Shown here in pieces: positions 1-10,560 of a stretch of 64,000 bases of DNA. The DNA comes from Varroa destructor. Taxonomy: Eukaryota > Arthropoda > Arachnida > Mesostigmata > Varroidae. The notes below the pieces were generated by a model that saw nothing but the letters and a program-made list of their open reading frames with translations, did no database searches and was not told the DNA's origin. Position numbers and translations under genes: made by a program. Position 1 is the first letter of the stretch. Each line of letters starts with the position of its first letter. The DNA lies in contig NW_019211457.1 of assembly GCF_002443255.2 (NCBI RefSeq), positions 43,423,119 through 43,487,118 of the forward strand, read 5' to 3'.

Positions 1-2520
1 CATAGGAGAGATTCAGAGTTCTATTGACGTCGGTCCGATATTGACGCGGTAGGCGTTATGTATTCCAACTCACAGCCATTTAGCCAGCCTTCGCCAGTGG
101 TTTTCGCGCATTACACTGCATATGTACGCAAACGTGTACCTGTAACTTCTTTCTGCCACTACTAAATAATTGAACTTTAAACGTAGCCAGCAGCCTGAAC
201 GTGCTATTGGAATCATTTTTGTCTAGCTTTAAATTTACAGGGGTTCGTTCACCTGTAACCAGCATATGACTGTTTCGTATTGACACTTCTGCGTATTGGC
301 ACATTCGAGTTTTTGATTTATTTTAAGACTTTGCTTAGTAACAACGAAGAACGTTTTCAGTCTATTGCGTCTTGTAGAGCATGCTTTGCTCCGCGTCGTC
401 TTCCCATAGCTAAACCTACTAGCGTAGCGTAGGCCAAATGCGCACTCCTGCAGAAGAAAATAATGGTTTAGTCCGATTTTTCGGTCCTAAACGTCTCATA
501 CAGTCAGACAAACTTACTTTCAAGGTCTACTTTCAAGCGTCACCGATAACTGTAGAGCTCACTGTCAGGGAACACTTGTTAGCAGTCTATACTGAACGCT
601 TTGTCGTGCTGCAGGTGTCTTTCAACATTAGCCCCACCCAAACCTCTTCTACACACCACGAAAAGCTCGGTCTGGTTTCGCGGCACGAACGTTTGCACCC
701 TGACATGTCCCTGTTCCATTCTTTTGACAACTAACAGACCAGCCCAAAGTGCTTTCACCAAACCCTTTCGCTAACTAACTACCCGTGAGGTCATGCCAAA
801 CAATCCTAAAACTCCAGAGGCAACAGTCTTCGCATTGCCTTCAGTTATTATGACGATAAGCTATGTGTCCACTATTGGAAGCGACCTACAGCGAACACTG
901 AATGGAACAAAAGCTTCGTCAAAGGCCTGGACACACAAACCTGCCAGTTCAAAACCACACGCTTGCAGCGAACCCGGTGGTGATTTAATTGTCTTTGCCT
1001 CACGTACGCACATCGTACCTACTTGTAAGCTGTGTGCTTCCAGGAGCAACAGCAGCAACACTAGGCCATTCGCGAACGGCCAGCCCCATCAGCCAGAAGG
1101 CAAGGACAATTTGCGGTGTAGGCTTGTGGCCGACTCGTAGACCCAACCAGGGTCTGGTAACGTCCAAGTGGCAACACTGGCAGAAACAAGAGCGGCAAAG
1201 GGAAGCCCTTATTGGGAAGCTTACTAGTTTTTCTCGTGGTTCGGGCAGAATAGCCGCGTACAGAGCACATGTTTAGGTGACAAGGGAATAGGAACAGAAC
1301 AGAGAGCGAAGACTCGTCAACGATGCCGTAGAGCGACCGCTGGGAGTTATATATGTGGCCATGCATACAAGGTAGTTGGTTGCTGCGCACATCAACTATA
1401 GCATCAGCCAGATGCTGTATAATGTACACTACACTTATCTTGCTTACACTACTGCCGGTACGAACGCAAATGGCTTCGCCTCTTCGCATTCATAGGGCCC
1501 CATATTATACACCACATTATAGAAATGGAAGCATATGAACGTAGCAGATCTATTCCTCTCTCGGGCCCCGATCTTCTGCTGGGCCTTAAAGTTGATCTCC
1601 CAAGGAAACAGGTGATAGCAGTCTAAGGAAGCAAACGCACTTTAGATGTACAGGTAAAATATGGGCGTTACGTTAAGTGAAATGTTAACTACAAGCGGTT
1701 CTCTCCAGTGGACCTCCACCGACCCCAGGCGGAGCGTACAAAAACGATAGCTAATATGGTCAATAGAAGGGCCGTTTTGACGGTTGATTCTGTCATTTAT
1801 TATTTTGTAATGTGGTGGGCAAGCATAGTAGCATGAGACGTAAAGAGAATAGGGGAATAAGGACAAGTGGTTTAGATGAAGCGATTGTTATAAACCTTTT
1901 TAGAAACTTGAGTACCTCCCAGTACACGGCGGCTGACCGATATTCATGTGCTAGCAATTCGTTGACATTACACACAGGTATAGAGCGAGAAGTTTTCGTA
2001 AGAGGAGTCAGTGAGGAAGAAATAGCCTTGCAGCTAGTCAGTGGCATAATAGCAATCATCATCGACCTGTACTATAATTTGTTGACTTCTATGCGATATT
2101 CGATCTGTAACCTAAACAGAATTCAGCAAAAGGTCTGTCTTTTCACTCTGTTCTCATCTTTCAAGCAATACTAAATCTGAATGTTCAGAAACGGTAGTAA
2201 TATATCAGTCTGAGGTACGATGGACAATAACGACGTGTGGACAAAAGGGGGTCCCACGCAAGTTTTCGTGGTGGCTTCAACATCGTTTGTCGTGCCTCAG
2301 GGCATTGGCGTAAGGATGAATGATTTTTCCTTATATATTGGATCTTTTCTGTTCGTTTACTATACAACTCGGTCGACGAACGGACCCGTGTCGACCATCT
2401 TATTTTTGCCATTGTATAAGGCTTTCGCACTCCCAGCAAGCGTAAATCATAATCTTTTTTGGATCGCTAACTTTCCTGAGCGATTCATCTATTCCTCTGC
2501 TCTATAGTGACGTGAAAGCA
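1..2520. other. Unassigned region, mixed composition, no recognisable gene
   Basis: I recognise no gene here. The stretch holds several open frames of 95 to 142 codons: plus-strand 438-734 (98 aa), 793-1140 (115 aa) and 1812-2174 (120 aa), and minus-strand 1061-1489 (142 aa). The 142-aa minus frame overlaps the 115-aa plus frame, so at most one can be real there. None shows a signal peptide, zinc-finger spacing or other family motif that I can name, and all lengths are within chance expectation. The part up to about 1500 is slightly richer in G+C than what follows. If anything is coding, the 793-1140 frame, with a Ser/Thr/Asn/Pro-rich composition, is the best candidate. Confidence 0.55.
793..1140 (+). 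CDS. Unassigned 115-codon open frame, possibly chance
   Basis: I do not recognise this protein. It runs from ATG to TAG with no family motif. Its composition is polar and natural-looking, rich in Ser, Thr, Asn, Pro and Lys, with four Cys in the C-terminal half and no hydrophobic segment long enough to cross a membrane. An alternative reading is that part of it is an exon: a GTAAGC-type donor follows about codon 77, near 1024, and a TTGCAG acceptor-like site lies near 967. A 142-codon frame on the other strand overlaps its end. The length is not beyond chance for 64 kb of this composition, so I list it only as the best coding candidate in the first 2.5 kb. Confidence 0.12.
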   Translation: MPNNPKTPEATVFALPSVIMTISYVSTIGSDLQRTLNGTKASSKAWTHKPASSKPHACSEPGGDLIVFASRTHIVPTCKLCASRSNSSNTRPFANGQPHQPEGKDNLRCRLVADS

Positions 2521-3018
2521 CAACTTTGTTACCTGTAGCATCTCCGTGTAGAAATCTGTCATTGTGGGTTGACTGCATGTTTGTTATTGGCAAAAATGTT
2601 AGAAGGCGCTGGGGAGCCGTTGTTCGTTGCACTTCTCATTTTTGAATAAATCACATCAATTAGAGAAAGCTTATCGTTGTGGCTTGAACGCAGTTTATCT
2701 TGTTAACCAATTAATTTGTTTTTGGGCGTTCGTTTGCATTTAAAAGAGCTTGCAGTTAATATTTTAGGACAACTAACTAAAGAGAGTTACATAACCCAGG
2801 TCCTATGCTACCTCTAAAATTATTTTTAAAAAAGTCTCTACATGGCACAAATATTCCAGTTTTCGGTAGCCTTTTTGACCTTACAAGTTAAATTAAGTTA
2901 ACACCCATTACTAAAATTTTTTTTGATTGAAACTATGATTTCTTTAGCCCGAAATAAAGTTTTTGGCAATGGTGATCGAAAGAGCGTTTTGAAGCGGCAA
3001 AAAGTAATAAAGACACAA

Positions 3019-3026
<8 letters not shown>

Positions 3027-3051
<25 letters not shown>

Positions 3052-3052
3052 A
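3027..3052. repeat. (AT)n microsatellite
   Basis: About 13 uninterrupted AT units, preceded by an imperfect atataa stretch. This is a simple dinucleotide tract of the kind formed by replication slippage, and it is likely to vary in length between individuals. Confidence 0.95.
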
Positions 3053-3849
3053 GAAACCACTACATTTTTTATTCTTGTGACAATAGGTGGTTATGTTATG
3101 CGTTCATCGTCATAACTCACGACTCTTTCTGATCTTTCCATCGATAACGTATGCTGTCTCGCCAGAAGGTAGCGAGGTTTGTCTCCGAAAAGTTTTTCAT
3201 TCACATTTTGATAACTGGGCCAGCTAAACGCGCCTATTTACTGTCTGGCGCATAAGTAGCAATTCCCAGTGAAGCAGACTTTCACAGCGCTACCAAACAC
3301 GAAATCTAAGTTTTTTTCTTGGATGAAGATCTGGTTAGACTTAGGGCCTTGTTTTCGCTCTTGGAGCCACTTACTTCGATCTCTGGTTCATCTTGATCTA
3401 CAAATGCCACCCCTCATTGCATTCTGTGGAAACGTTAGTTATCTTGGCCGCGTATTGGCCGTTTTCCTTCAAAAATGTCTTCAGATGGTCGTCATCAAAC
3501 TCCGATTGTCGGCTAGAGCGGAAAGCGTTCGATAGATCCCGAATAGCGTCTCCAAAAATGACAAATTATCCTGGAGTAGCCCTTTTAGCGGTAGCATCAT
3601 TGCCGTACGTAAGGCAAATGTCTCGAGCTGTTTTGACCTCGGCGAAATCCATAGTGCAGGAGGTGTCGAAAGAACACCTTTGGTTTACCCAAAACATCCG
3701 TTCTTGAGAAGCAATAGCGTTATAGCACGCTGATAAAGCAGGAGAAACGCTTTCGAACAGTATGTCTTAACAAAAACAAGTGAGTCGAAGTGAAAATTAG
3801 AGCTGTTGGAAACAATATATGAAATATATGCTTTTATTGAGAAATAATG

Positions 3850-3866
3850 TATTATTATTATTATTA
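3850..3866. repeat. (ATT)n microsatellite
   Basis: About five and a half ATT units in AT-rich DNA. The same trinucleotide family recurs at 27306-27323 and 61908-61925. Confidence 0.9.
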
Positions 3867-5686
3867 AAGGGAAATCAAACATTTGGAAAAATCCTTTGCT
3901 GGCCAACTTAGTAGTTTCTATCATATCTCTATACATAACGGGTCGAACAATAATCTCTATAGAAAATGTGAATGTTTACACCTGTCGCAGAAAAGAAGAG
4001 CGGTCGGGATAACTTGTTATCTTAAGCTATGTCATATAACTTCATATATAAAAGATGCCATCCCGTAGTTGATGCACAGAAAACTTTACGCCGGGGAGTG
4101 GCGCACGTACGCGTTGCCTTCGTTCGTAGCAGGGTGGTCGAAACTAGAAACAAAGGCGAAATATAGCCACCGTAAACCCAGAAGCCTGAGTTTGGCAATT
4201 GTCAACGAGGAGTTAATTAACAGATTAATGCTGAATATAAAATTAATTATTTTACAGATGACATAATGATGATATTTGCAACGAGATGCTGGATTTCGAA
4301 GACAGCAATTTAGAAGCCGATCAGGCGACTGAGTTGAAAATGGTTGCCCGTTGAAGAGCTAGCAGATCAGTTATCTGTACTTATGAAACGTATGCCCATA
4401 TTTTATGTAGTATACGTTTAAATTTATATAGACGGTTTTAATCAAATTCAATACATTTCATTGATAACACGACAAAGAAAAGCGTACTATCTTTCTTTAT
4501 AATTTCTATATTACAGTTGACGATCCTTAACTAATCACCTATCTTGTAAAATGAAAATTGCGTAGTAGAAGTGCGTGATCTTCTTTTGTTGGGTTTCTCT
4601 ATATTTAGAAACAAAGGATGTGTTCGTTGCTGGGCTTCAAATTATTAACGTTATTATTTTTAAACTCTATTCCTTCATTACTCATTAAAAATGTACCGCT
4701 CGTTTTCGTATTGAGACAAACTCCCTCTTAATTTCAAATCAAACATTTCATTTGTACTTATTATACGAACAAGTTGCCTGAGATTTTCAATCAACCTTTG
4801 GTGCTCGTCACGTCTAAATTATTAAGAGCTTTTTATTATTACAGAGCCATTATAATCAAGTATTAAAGAAAAATACTGTGCCTGACATTTTTATCTGTTC
4901 TGATTGAGTGCGCCAACTTACTATTTAATCTAGACAACTCATAAGCAACATACGTGCAAGTAACTTCTTTTCAATTGATCACATAGATATATATTTCTTA
5001 TTGTATCAATTATATTATACTGAATCAAAGGGTTATCTATTAGGTACTAGAGAAAACGGCATAGGTGTCCTTCTGAAACACGAAATTCGTTACCTACCCC
5101 AATGCAAACGATTCAAAAAATTCAAATAATGGTAAAAATGTATTTAATTTTTTAGTAAAATCTAGTAAGAAGTTGGTTTCTGTTAATTGCTTAATAGGCG
5201 ATAACAGCATTTTGTTAACTTACCAGGAAGTCTCAAGTTACAAAGATCGAATAATTATGGTAGGGCTCAGTAAACAGTAAGCCGAAAGAAAAGAAACAAT
5301 TTATAGTAATGTCAAAACATGTTTCTGGAGAAGCATTGTTATATAATAAAGTATAATAGCATATTCTTAAATACACAGACTGACAGCTATGACTCACGGG
5401 TCGTCTAACATGCTACGAGGCCCAATCCCCTTGAACAGCGAGCGATTCCAAAGATTTTTCAACACGAAGTTATTCGACAATAACTTTAAACGTAAAGTTG
5501 ATTGCATGGTAGCAGAGCGTTCGAAAGCTTCAAATCGACAAAAGCATTACGTTTTGTTTTTTGGTACTAAACATCTACCTAGAACTGTATTCATTCCAGT
5601 GATCTAATGCGAAAGTTAATTACAATCGAGAAATTACCACAGAGCTTTGCGAGAATGAGGCCAGCAAATCAAGGAAGGCCAAATAA

Positions 5687-5818
5687 ATGCCGGAGGTGGT
5701 TGAAAAGCTGCATTTGATAGTTAAAGCAACCTATTTAGAAGATATTCGAATAAGGAAAGTCTGTAGGACAAAACTGACCCGGGTCTCTCATCGATCGCGA
5801 GGCTCAGCTGCCGAGGAG
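5687..5818 (+). CDS. Candidate first coding exon, unknown protein
   Basis: I do not recognise the product. An ATG at 5687, directly preceded by an in-frame TAA, opens 44 codons that end at GAG followed by GTAAGC, a good splice donor, with an in-frame stop three codons into the presumed intron. The peptide starts MPEVVEKLHLIVKATYLED and becomes Arg/Lys/Ser-rich, as in a small basic nuclear or RNA-binding protein, but no named domain is visible. The donor is phase 0. I could not build a fully coherent chain to the candidate exons further downstream (5974-6043, 6732-6788, 6977-7078), because the simplest next acceptor runs into a stop in phase 0. The segment is short enough to be chance. Confidence 0.15.
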
Positions 5819-5973
5819 GTAAGCTAACCTTGGAAAATGGGGCATTTCTGTCCGCTAAAGACTTCAATCAAACAGTTGAAGCTGGTGGTGTACTTGTATT
5901 ATCTCCATCACTGTACCTTGAGAGACCGCTCGATTTAAACATAGTAATTATTTAACAAAATTTTTAACAATAG

Positions 5974-6043
5974 ATGACTTTGAAACTCAACTACTAGTTT
6001 CAACATTAACGAGTGCACTTACAAATTGTAATACAGACCGCAT
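5974..6043 (+). CDS. Candidate internal exon, unknown protein
   Basis: This 70-base segment lies between an acceptor-like TTTTTAACAATAG and a strong GTAAGTAT donor. Only one phase is open: two bases complete a codon, 22 sense codons follow, and two bases are left over. The peptide includes ETQLLVSTLTSALTN. The open frame starting at 6105 after TGGGTCCAG continues in a compatible phase, though that long frame may simply be chance. The donor quality is the main support. Any segment this short has roughly one chance in three of being open in a given frame. Confidence 0.13.
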
Positions 6044-6731
6044 GTAAGTATATTTTATGCCACTTGAATGGGTCCCTCTGTCTTATGGGTCCAGTAGCCT
6101 TTTAGGCCTGTTCTGCTCGTCACGTCTGTGCGCAATTTATCCGATTGGGGATTACAAACAGCTGAAGCTGTATATTCTAGGCTTGTCTACTTTTAGCACA
6201 TCAATTAACATATATCCATTGTGTTCCGGGCATACATCAGCATCCCTAATGAGAACATCGTTCACGTTTAATCAAATTTTACCTGACCTTTTCGCTGCTC
6301 TGTCGCTATAGCCGAATTCTGCCAGTTCCAGTATAAACTCGCATATATTGCTAATAGATTCCACTAAATGTATTACCTGCGCGCTTTATCAATGTCCGCT
6401 TTCGTGTACGAGTCAATAATTTTAAAAGATTCTATTCACGGTGAGATTGTTTTCCTTGCCTAACTTCGACGTTCGCAAATATGTCACTCAAACAAACAAT
6501 TGACAAGTGGAATTTTACATAGGACTTCTTACCGAACCACTTAAATTATAGTAGCGTGTCAAACGGTTACGATGTAAAGCGTTTCGATTTGTGACGCCAA
6601 AGATTGCTTCATGCTCTAGCGATCAGTTTCATCAATGTGTCGGATGAACAATATGGCTAAGTACAGATTTTTTGTCGTAGCAGATACGTCGAAGCGATGT
6701 TACTGTCCTTTGAGCAGATAGACATTAGCAG

Positions 6732-6788
6732 ACATCCTTAGAATGATGTATGTTGATGGGGCCACATGCCGTGAGATATATGTACGAG
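6732..6788 (+). CDS. Candidate internal exon, unknown protein
   Basis: This 57-base segment begins after TTAGCAG and ends before GTATAT. It is open in one phase: two bases in, 18 codons, one base out. The peptide includes MMYVDGATCREIYV. Its outgoing phase fits the incoming phase of the 6977-7078 candidate, and joining the two gives 53 uninterrupted codons. The acceptor lacks a clear pyrimidine tract, so this is the weaker member of the pair. Confidence 0.13.
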
Positions 6789-6976
6789 GTATATAGGATA
6801 TGTGCTAATTATAACGAATGTCGGCGCACACGATGGCAAGGTCATTGATGACAGGAGTACCGACGGGCTGCGCGAAACAACAGGGGGAAATCGTCATTTC
6901 TTGTCTAGAATTGTGATGTTTACAGTTTGTAGGTAACGTTAAACAACATGGACAATTGAGCGTCCTGTTTGTGCAG

Positions 6977-7078
6977 TGGATGTTACGCTATATCCAACAG
7001 GCACACAATATAATTCGTATGGGGTCGCTGAAAGTACTGCTTCGCAGATATTTCAAAAAGGCTATAAATTTGCCGTAG
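6977..7078 (+). CDS. Candidate internal exon with strong donor, unknown protein
   Basis: This 102-base segment lies between a CCTGTTTGTGCAG acceptor and an AG|GTAAGTG donor, the most canonical donor I saw in the window. One phase is open: two bases complete a codon, 33 codons follow and one base is left. The peptide, which contains TLYPTGTQYNSYGV and ends near FQKGYKFAV, is rich in Tyr, Gly, Thr and Ser and looks natural, but I cannot assign it to a family. Reading through the donor meets an in-frame TGA within three codons, as expected for an intron. I found no convincing next exon; the first acceptor downstream, near 7110, would imply an intron of about 32 bases. This is the best single coding hint between 5 and 8 kb. 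Confidence 0.2.
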   Translation, partial: WMLRYIQQAHNIIRMGSLKVLLRRYFKKAINLP

Positions 7079-7449
7079 GTAAGTGATAGAAAGGTCAATT
7101 TCTTTCAGGTAGAAACCAAAACAAACGGGCATTTTTCGGGTGCATCAAAGTGAATCGCTTACTATAAAACCTCTATTGTCAAGAATACGGGGCTAGCGGC
7201 AGTGTGCTGGTAAATTATATCTCTTTACATGACATATCTCTTACAGAAGCTCGAAATTTATTTGCTTACGCTACAATCATAGAGGGTACTAGCCATGTTC
7301 TCTAACAGGCTATATCATTTAAACCAAGACTTGCAGAAGATATAACGAGGGCCTAAACGGGTTCGCAGTAGCCACACAGCCTACACATGTGTTCCTTCAA
7401 CCTCGTTTCATTCTACCCCTCAGTAGAAATACTTCCCTGTAGGATTAAT

Positions 7450-9060
7450 TCCCCTAAAAATCCTCTTGTGCAATTGTCTAGATTCAAATATGCAACTTAC
7501 GCAAAGGCCACCACTAGGACATCACATTACTAATAGGATCCATATAAATGAGGGCTTGTAGCAAGTATCGTCACGCTTGTCAGTTACGCGCGTCTACCAC
7601 TGATCAAATACGTAGGCGTCATTTGTTATGTGAAGGAACATTCGCTGTGCGAAGAAGAAAACGACTGATGAAACGCATCACTTGTTCGAGATAGCTAATT
7701 CTATTTGAGATGCTTATCATGATGAATACGAGATAAAAAAACAAAGTAATTTAACTTAATAACAGAGTGAGCATACATAGAATGCTAGGCTTCTCTCTGT
7801 ACGCATGTAAATAATGCGTTGCTACGCAACGTAGCAGCCGACAGTTAAATTTCTCCGTACGTTTCTCAGCAATTCGCTGAAAAATGTGTGATTTTTGCAA
7901 AACATCTATTGCTCTAGTGAGTTTTGAACATCAAAGGAGAATGAAGTCGTTTAGGGTTATTATTTTCGCGGATCCCACAGCTTCTCGGGCCGCAACTATT
8001 CTAAATGAGCGAACGTTTATAATATGTCATATCGGCGGTGGCTTATTGAGGCATTGCGAGAAGGTGACGTGAAACATTTGACGTTCGAGTTCGCGATTCC
8101 CATTTATTCTACCTCATTTATCAATATGAGGCCCGTTTATATCAATATTAACACATAAAAACGTTCCGGTGATCAGTCTTACCTATACTGTAGTAGTATA
8201 CTGACAGAAACCTAGCGGATTGAGAACTAGCGCATGATCCATATTAGTTTTAGCAGAAAATTATGGCTGTATTTGTATCGCTCAGTTGTCATAAGCAATT
8301 ATTATACGTTAGGTTAGATCTGTACAAGGGGATACGTTCCCTTTCTATATAAAGGCAGGTCGAAGTAAAACGAGAGGAAATAATTTGAATGTTTACGTTT
8401 ATACATCTAAACGGAAAGAAGTTAGCTCATACAAATGAAGACGAAACGGTAACGTATGATCGAAATATGACAACACAAATCGACTTTTGAACAAAAAAGC
8501 CATAATACAGCCAATGGCATCTTATCGTCTGCTTGTTCGCACTGTGTTCTACATAAGGCGATGTTATTTTTCAAAACTACTATGTGGCCATAAGTTACGC
8601 GTGCTTGCTAACTTCTATAAACTTGCTTTTAGAAACATTATCTTTGAATTCAGGCGTGAATTAAGCACGTAATCGAAGCATCCATTTGATGGTTTTTATG
8701 AATTGCAGACCTCAGCCCTATTTGAGCCATATATCCCTGCTGTTTTCATTAAACAATTGTCGGATCCTTCTTAGTAATTAATAAAAACCCTCTTTGGTAA
8801 GATGGAATAAAAGGCTATCGTACACCTTACCATTTATGCGTAGTCAATGTCGACATATTTAAACGCTACCACCCACAAACAAGTTGCAACAAAGTACAGT
8901 AACCCTTACAGTTTATGAAACAGCCCTAAAGTAATCTGGGTTCTCTTGATTTCTCGTTTATGATTACCAGTAAGAACGCTCTCTCTAAAGCTTTGAAATG
9001 TGTGTATGAAATGCTGGTGACAGTGAAGATTCTTTTAGATTCTTCCGGTTTCAAGTCTTT
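7450..9060. other. AT-rich region without recognisable gene
   Basis: Nothing in this stretch is recognisable. Open frames are at most 62 codons. A minus-strand AG|GTAAGA donor-like site lies near 8180-8185, but the frame I could follow upstream of it ends in a stop at the junction or has no acceptor. The direct repeat GATTCTT-TTA-GATTCTT near 9028-9044 is too short to matter. Confidence 0.55.
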
Positions 9061-10560
9061 CGTTGCAATAGTTCGCGCCACGTGGTCACCCTGCTGAGGG
9101 ACGGGGAGAGGGCACTGAACTGGCAGCGGAAGATTGAAGGGGCTTTAAAGCGAAGCTAAGTCAAGGTCAAGAGTATTTGCACTCAACTAAAGGAGCTACT
9201 AAGCAGTAGGACTAGAATCGTTTTGATGACCGCCGTTACTGATGCAGGGCAAGAGACGCCCTAGCATACAGTATCGTAGGATTGAAAGCAGCCTCGCCTA
9301 TTCACCGCAGTCGGTGTCTCGAGTCTTGGCCATCGCTTCTGCAATTGGTGCGCGAAAGCTAATCAACCTGTTTTCCTTCGATCATGCACGCAGCAGAAAG
9401 AAAGATTTGATAAAACAAGTAGTCAATTGATTCAAGGTAGGGCGAAACCGGGCGGAACTCAAGACCTCGACGTCTCAGGTTAGTCGCACCGTAATGCCTA
9501 GTTGGTGCTGGAAGTTGCGTCGTGGGACCGTGGCACTATGTTGGCAAAAGACTGTAGAATCAATTGCCATGGGACTGTGAATTTGCGTCGACTGCGTGTA
9601 ATATTTATGTGTATGAATCCTAGGCATCTTACTCGAGGACTCGGCCGACTGCTGGCTGATGAAACGCTATTAGTTCACCGAGCACGGCTTCTTTTTCTAC
9701 TCCTATTTTTTTTTGCTCTAGCCAGACTTCTATTATCGCCTCTGCGGTGGGTCTTTCGTCGAAAAGCTATTACCAGCCCAATATCAAAGCGGCTAGTAGC
9801 AGCTTCTGGTCGTGCTCTTTGCCTTTTGACTGGCTGGAGCGTTGTGTGAGCCAGCGTGGAGAAATAAATATAAGAGGGGCGTCATTCGTAATTCCCTCAC
9901 AGGATCGCCCTCTCAGTTTCCGTGTATAGTCCTTTTCTTCACTCTTTCCCAGATCGTTCAATTTGTCCTCTTGGGACGTTGGTGCTCGAAGCGAGCTTCT
10001 TGCCAGGCCAACGCCTAGGACCCGTACCCCATCTTTCCTTTGCTTGCTGTTGCTGCCACTGCTGCCGCCTGACGTTTTTCAGAAAAAAATTACCTGAACA
10101 CCGTCTGCCCATCGAGCGTCCGCTGGCCAGTGCCACGCGCAGCTCGAAATCTGGGTCTTTCAATTGTTACTTCTACTTGCTAGCGGTAGATAGCAACTTG
10201 CCACGCTTTCGTTTTCCGTAGCAAACCGTCGATATAATATGCCCGCCTCATTGGCCCTATTCAATTGAAAATAAGAGTCAGCAGCATACATGCAGTGGCG
10301 ATACATTTGCTAGCGGCGGAACGTAGTACTTAGTGAGAGTCGTTAGGTTCAGGTACTTTCTTGACCTCTCTTCTTTCCCTGATTTCCATTGAATTGGAAA
10401 TTGAAAAGGAAATGATGGAGAAGCACGGGACACCAGGTGTCACAGGCAGCGCCCAAGCTTATACCTGCGCGAACGTTTATAATCGGCCAGCCGAAACAAG
10501 TCGGCTGAACGCCTATAGGCTTACAAGCAGCGACAAGTATTGAGACTCACTTGTATCTTA
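9060..10560. other. GC-richer island with unassigned open frames
   Basis: The composition shifts to visibly higher G+C with frequent CpG, especially 9100-10160, and includes a run of TGC and GCC triplets near 10046-10072. The longest frame is 9502-9849 (+, 115 aa), whose middle is a Leu/Phe-rich hydrophobic stretch followed by Arg/Lys, a membrane-segment look that T-rich DNA easily produces by chance. Two shorter frames overlap it. I see no family motif. The island could hold exons or regulatory DNA of a gene that cannot be resolved from sequence alone. A short hairpin, ATTTCCA and its complement with a 6-base loop, lies at 10382-10401. Confidence 0.45.

Larger units (their letters stand above)
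2520..5380. other. AT-rich region without recognisable gene
   Basis: I see no gene in this stretch. It is AT-rich, with frequent stops in all frames and no open frame above 104 codons. It carries one (AT)n and one (ATT)n microsatellite, listed separately. Several intron-like CAG sites preceded by T-rich runs occur (for example near 4252 and 4517), but each is followed by a stop within about 20 codons in the frames checked. The most likely status is intergenic or intronic DNA. Confidence 0.6.

Noticed and set aside
1061..1489. Longest open frame of the window, 142 codons on the minus strand.
   Set aside because: Its length is within chance expectation for this composition. It has no motif and overlaps a 115-codon plus-strand frame.
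438..5607. The frames at 438-734 and 5389-5607 share FFG[P/T]K[R/H]L, encoded by 17 of 21 identical bases (477-497 versus 5557-5577), which recalls the FFGT motif of PWWP domains.
   Set aside because: A 17/21 match is expected many times by chance among all pairs in 64 kb. Neither frame has the PWWP signature or the rest of the domain, and the similarity does not extend outward.
9502..9849. 115-codon frame with a Leu/Phe-rich segment that looks like a transmembrane helix.
   Set aside because: The hydrophobic run comes from a T-rich stretch. There is no other support, and other frames overlap it.
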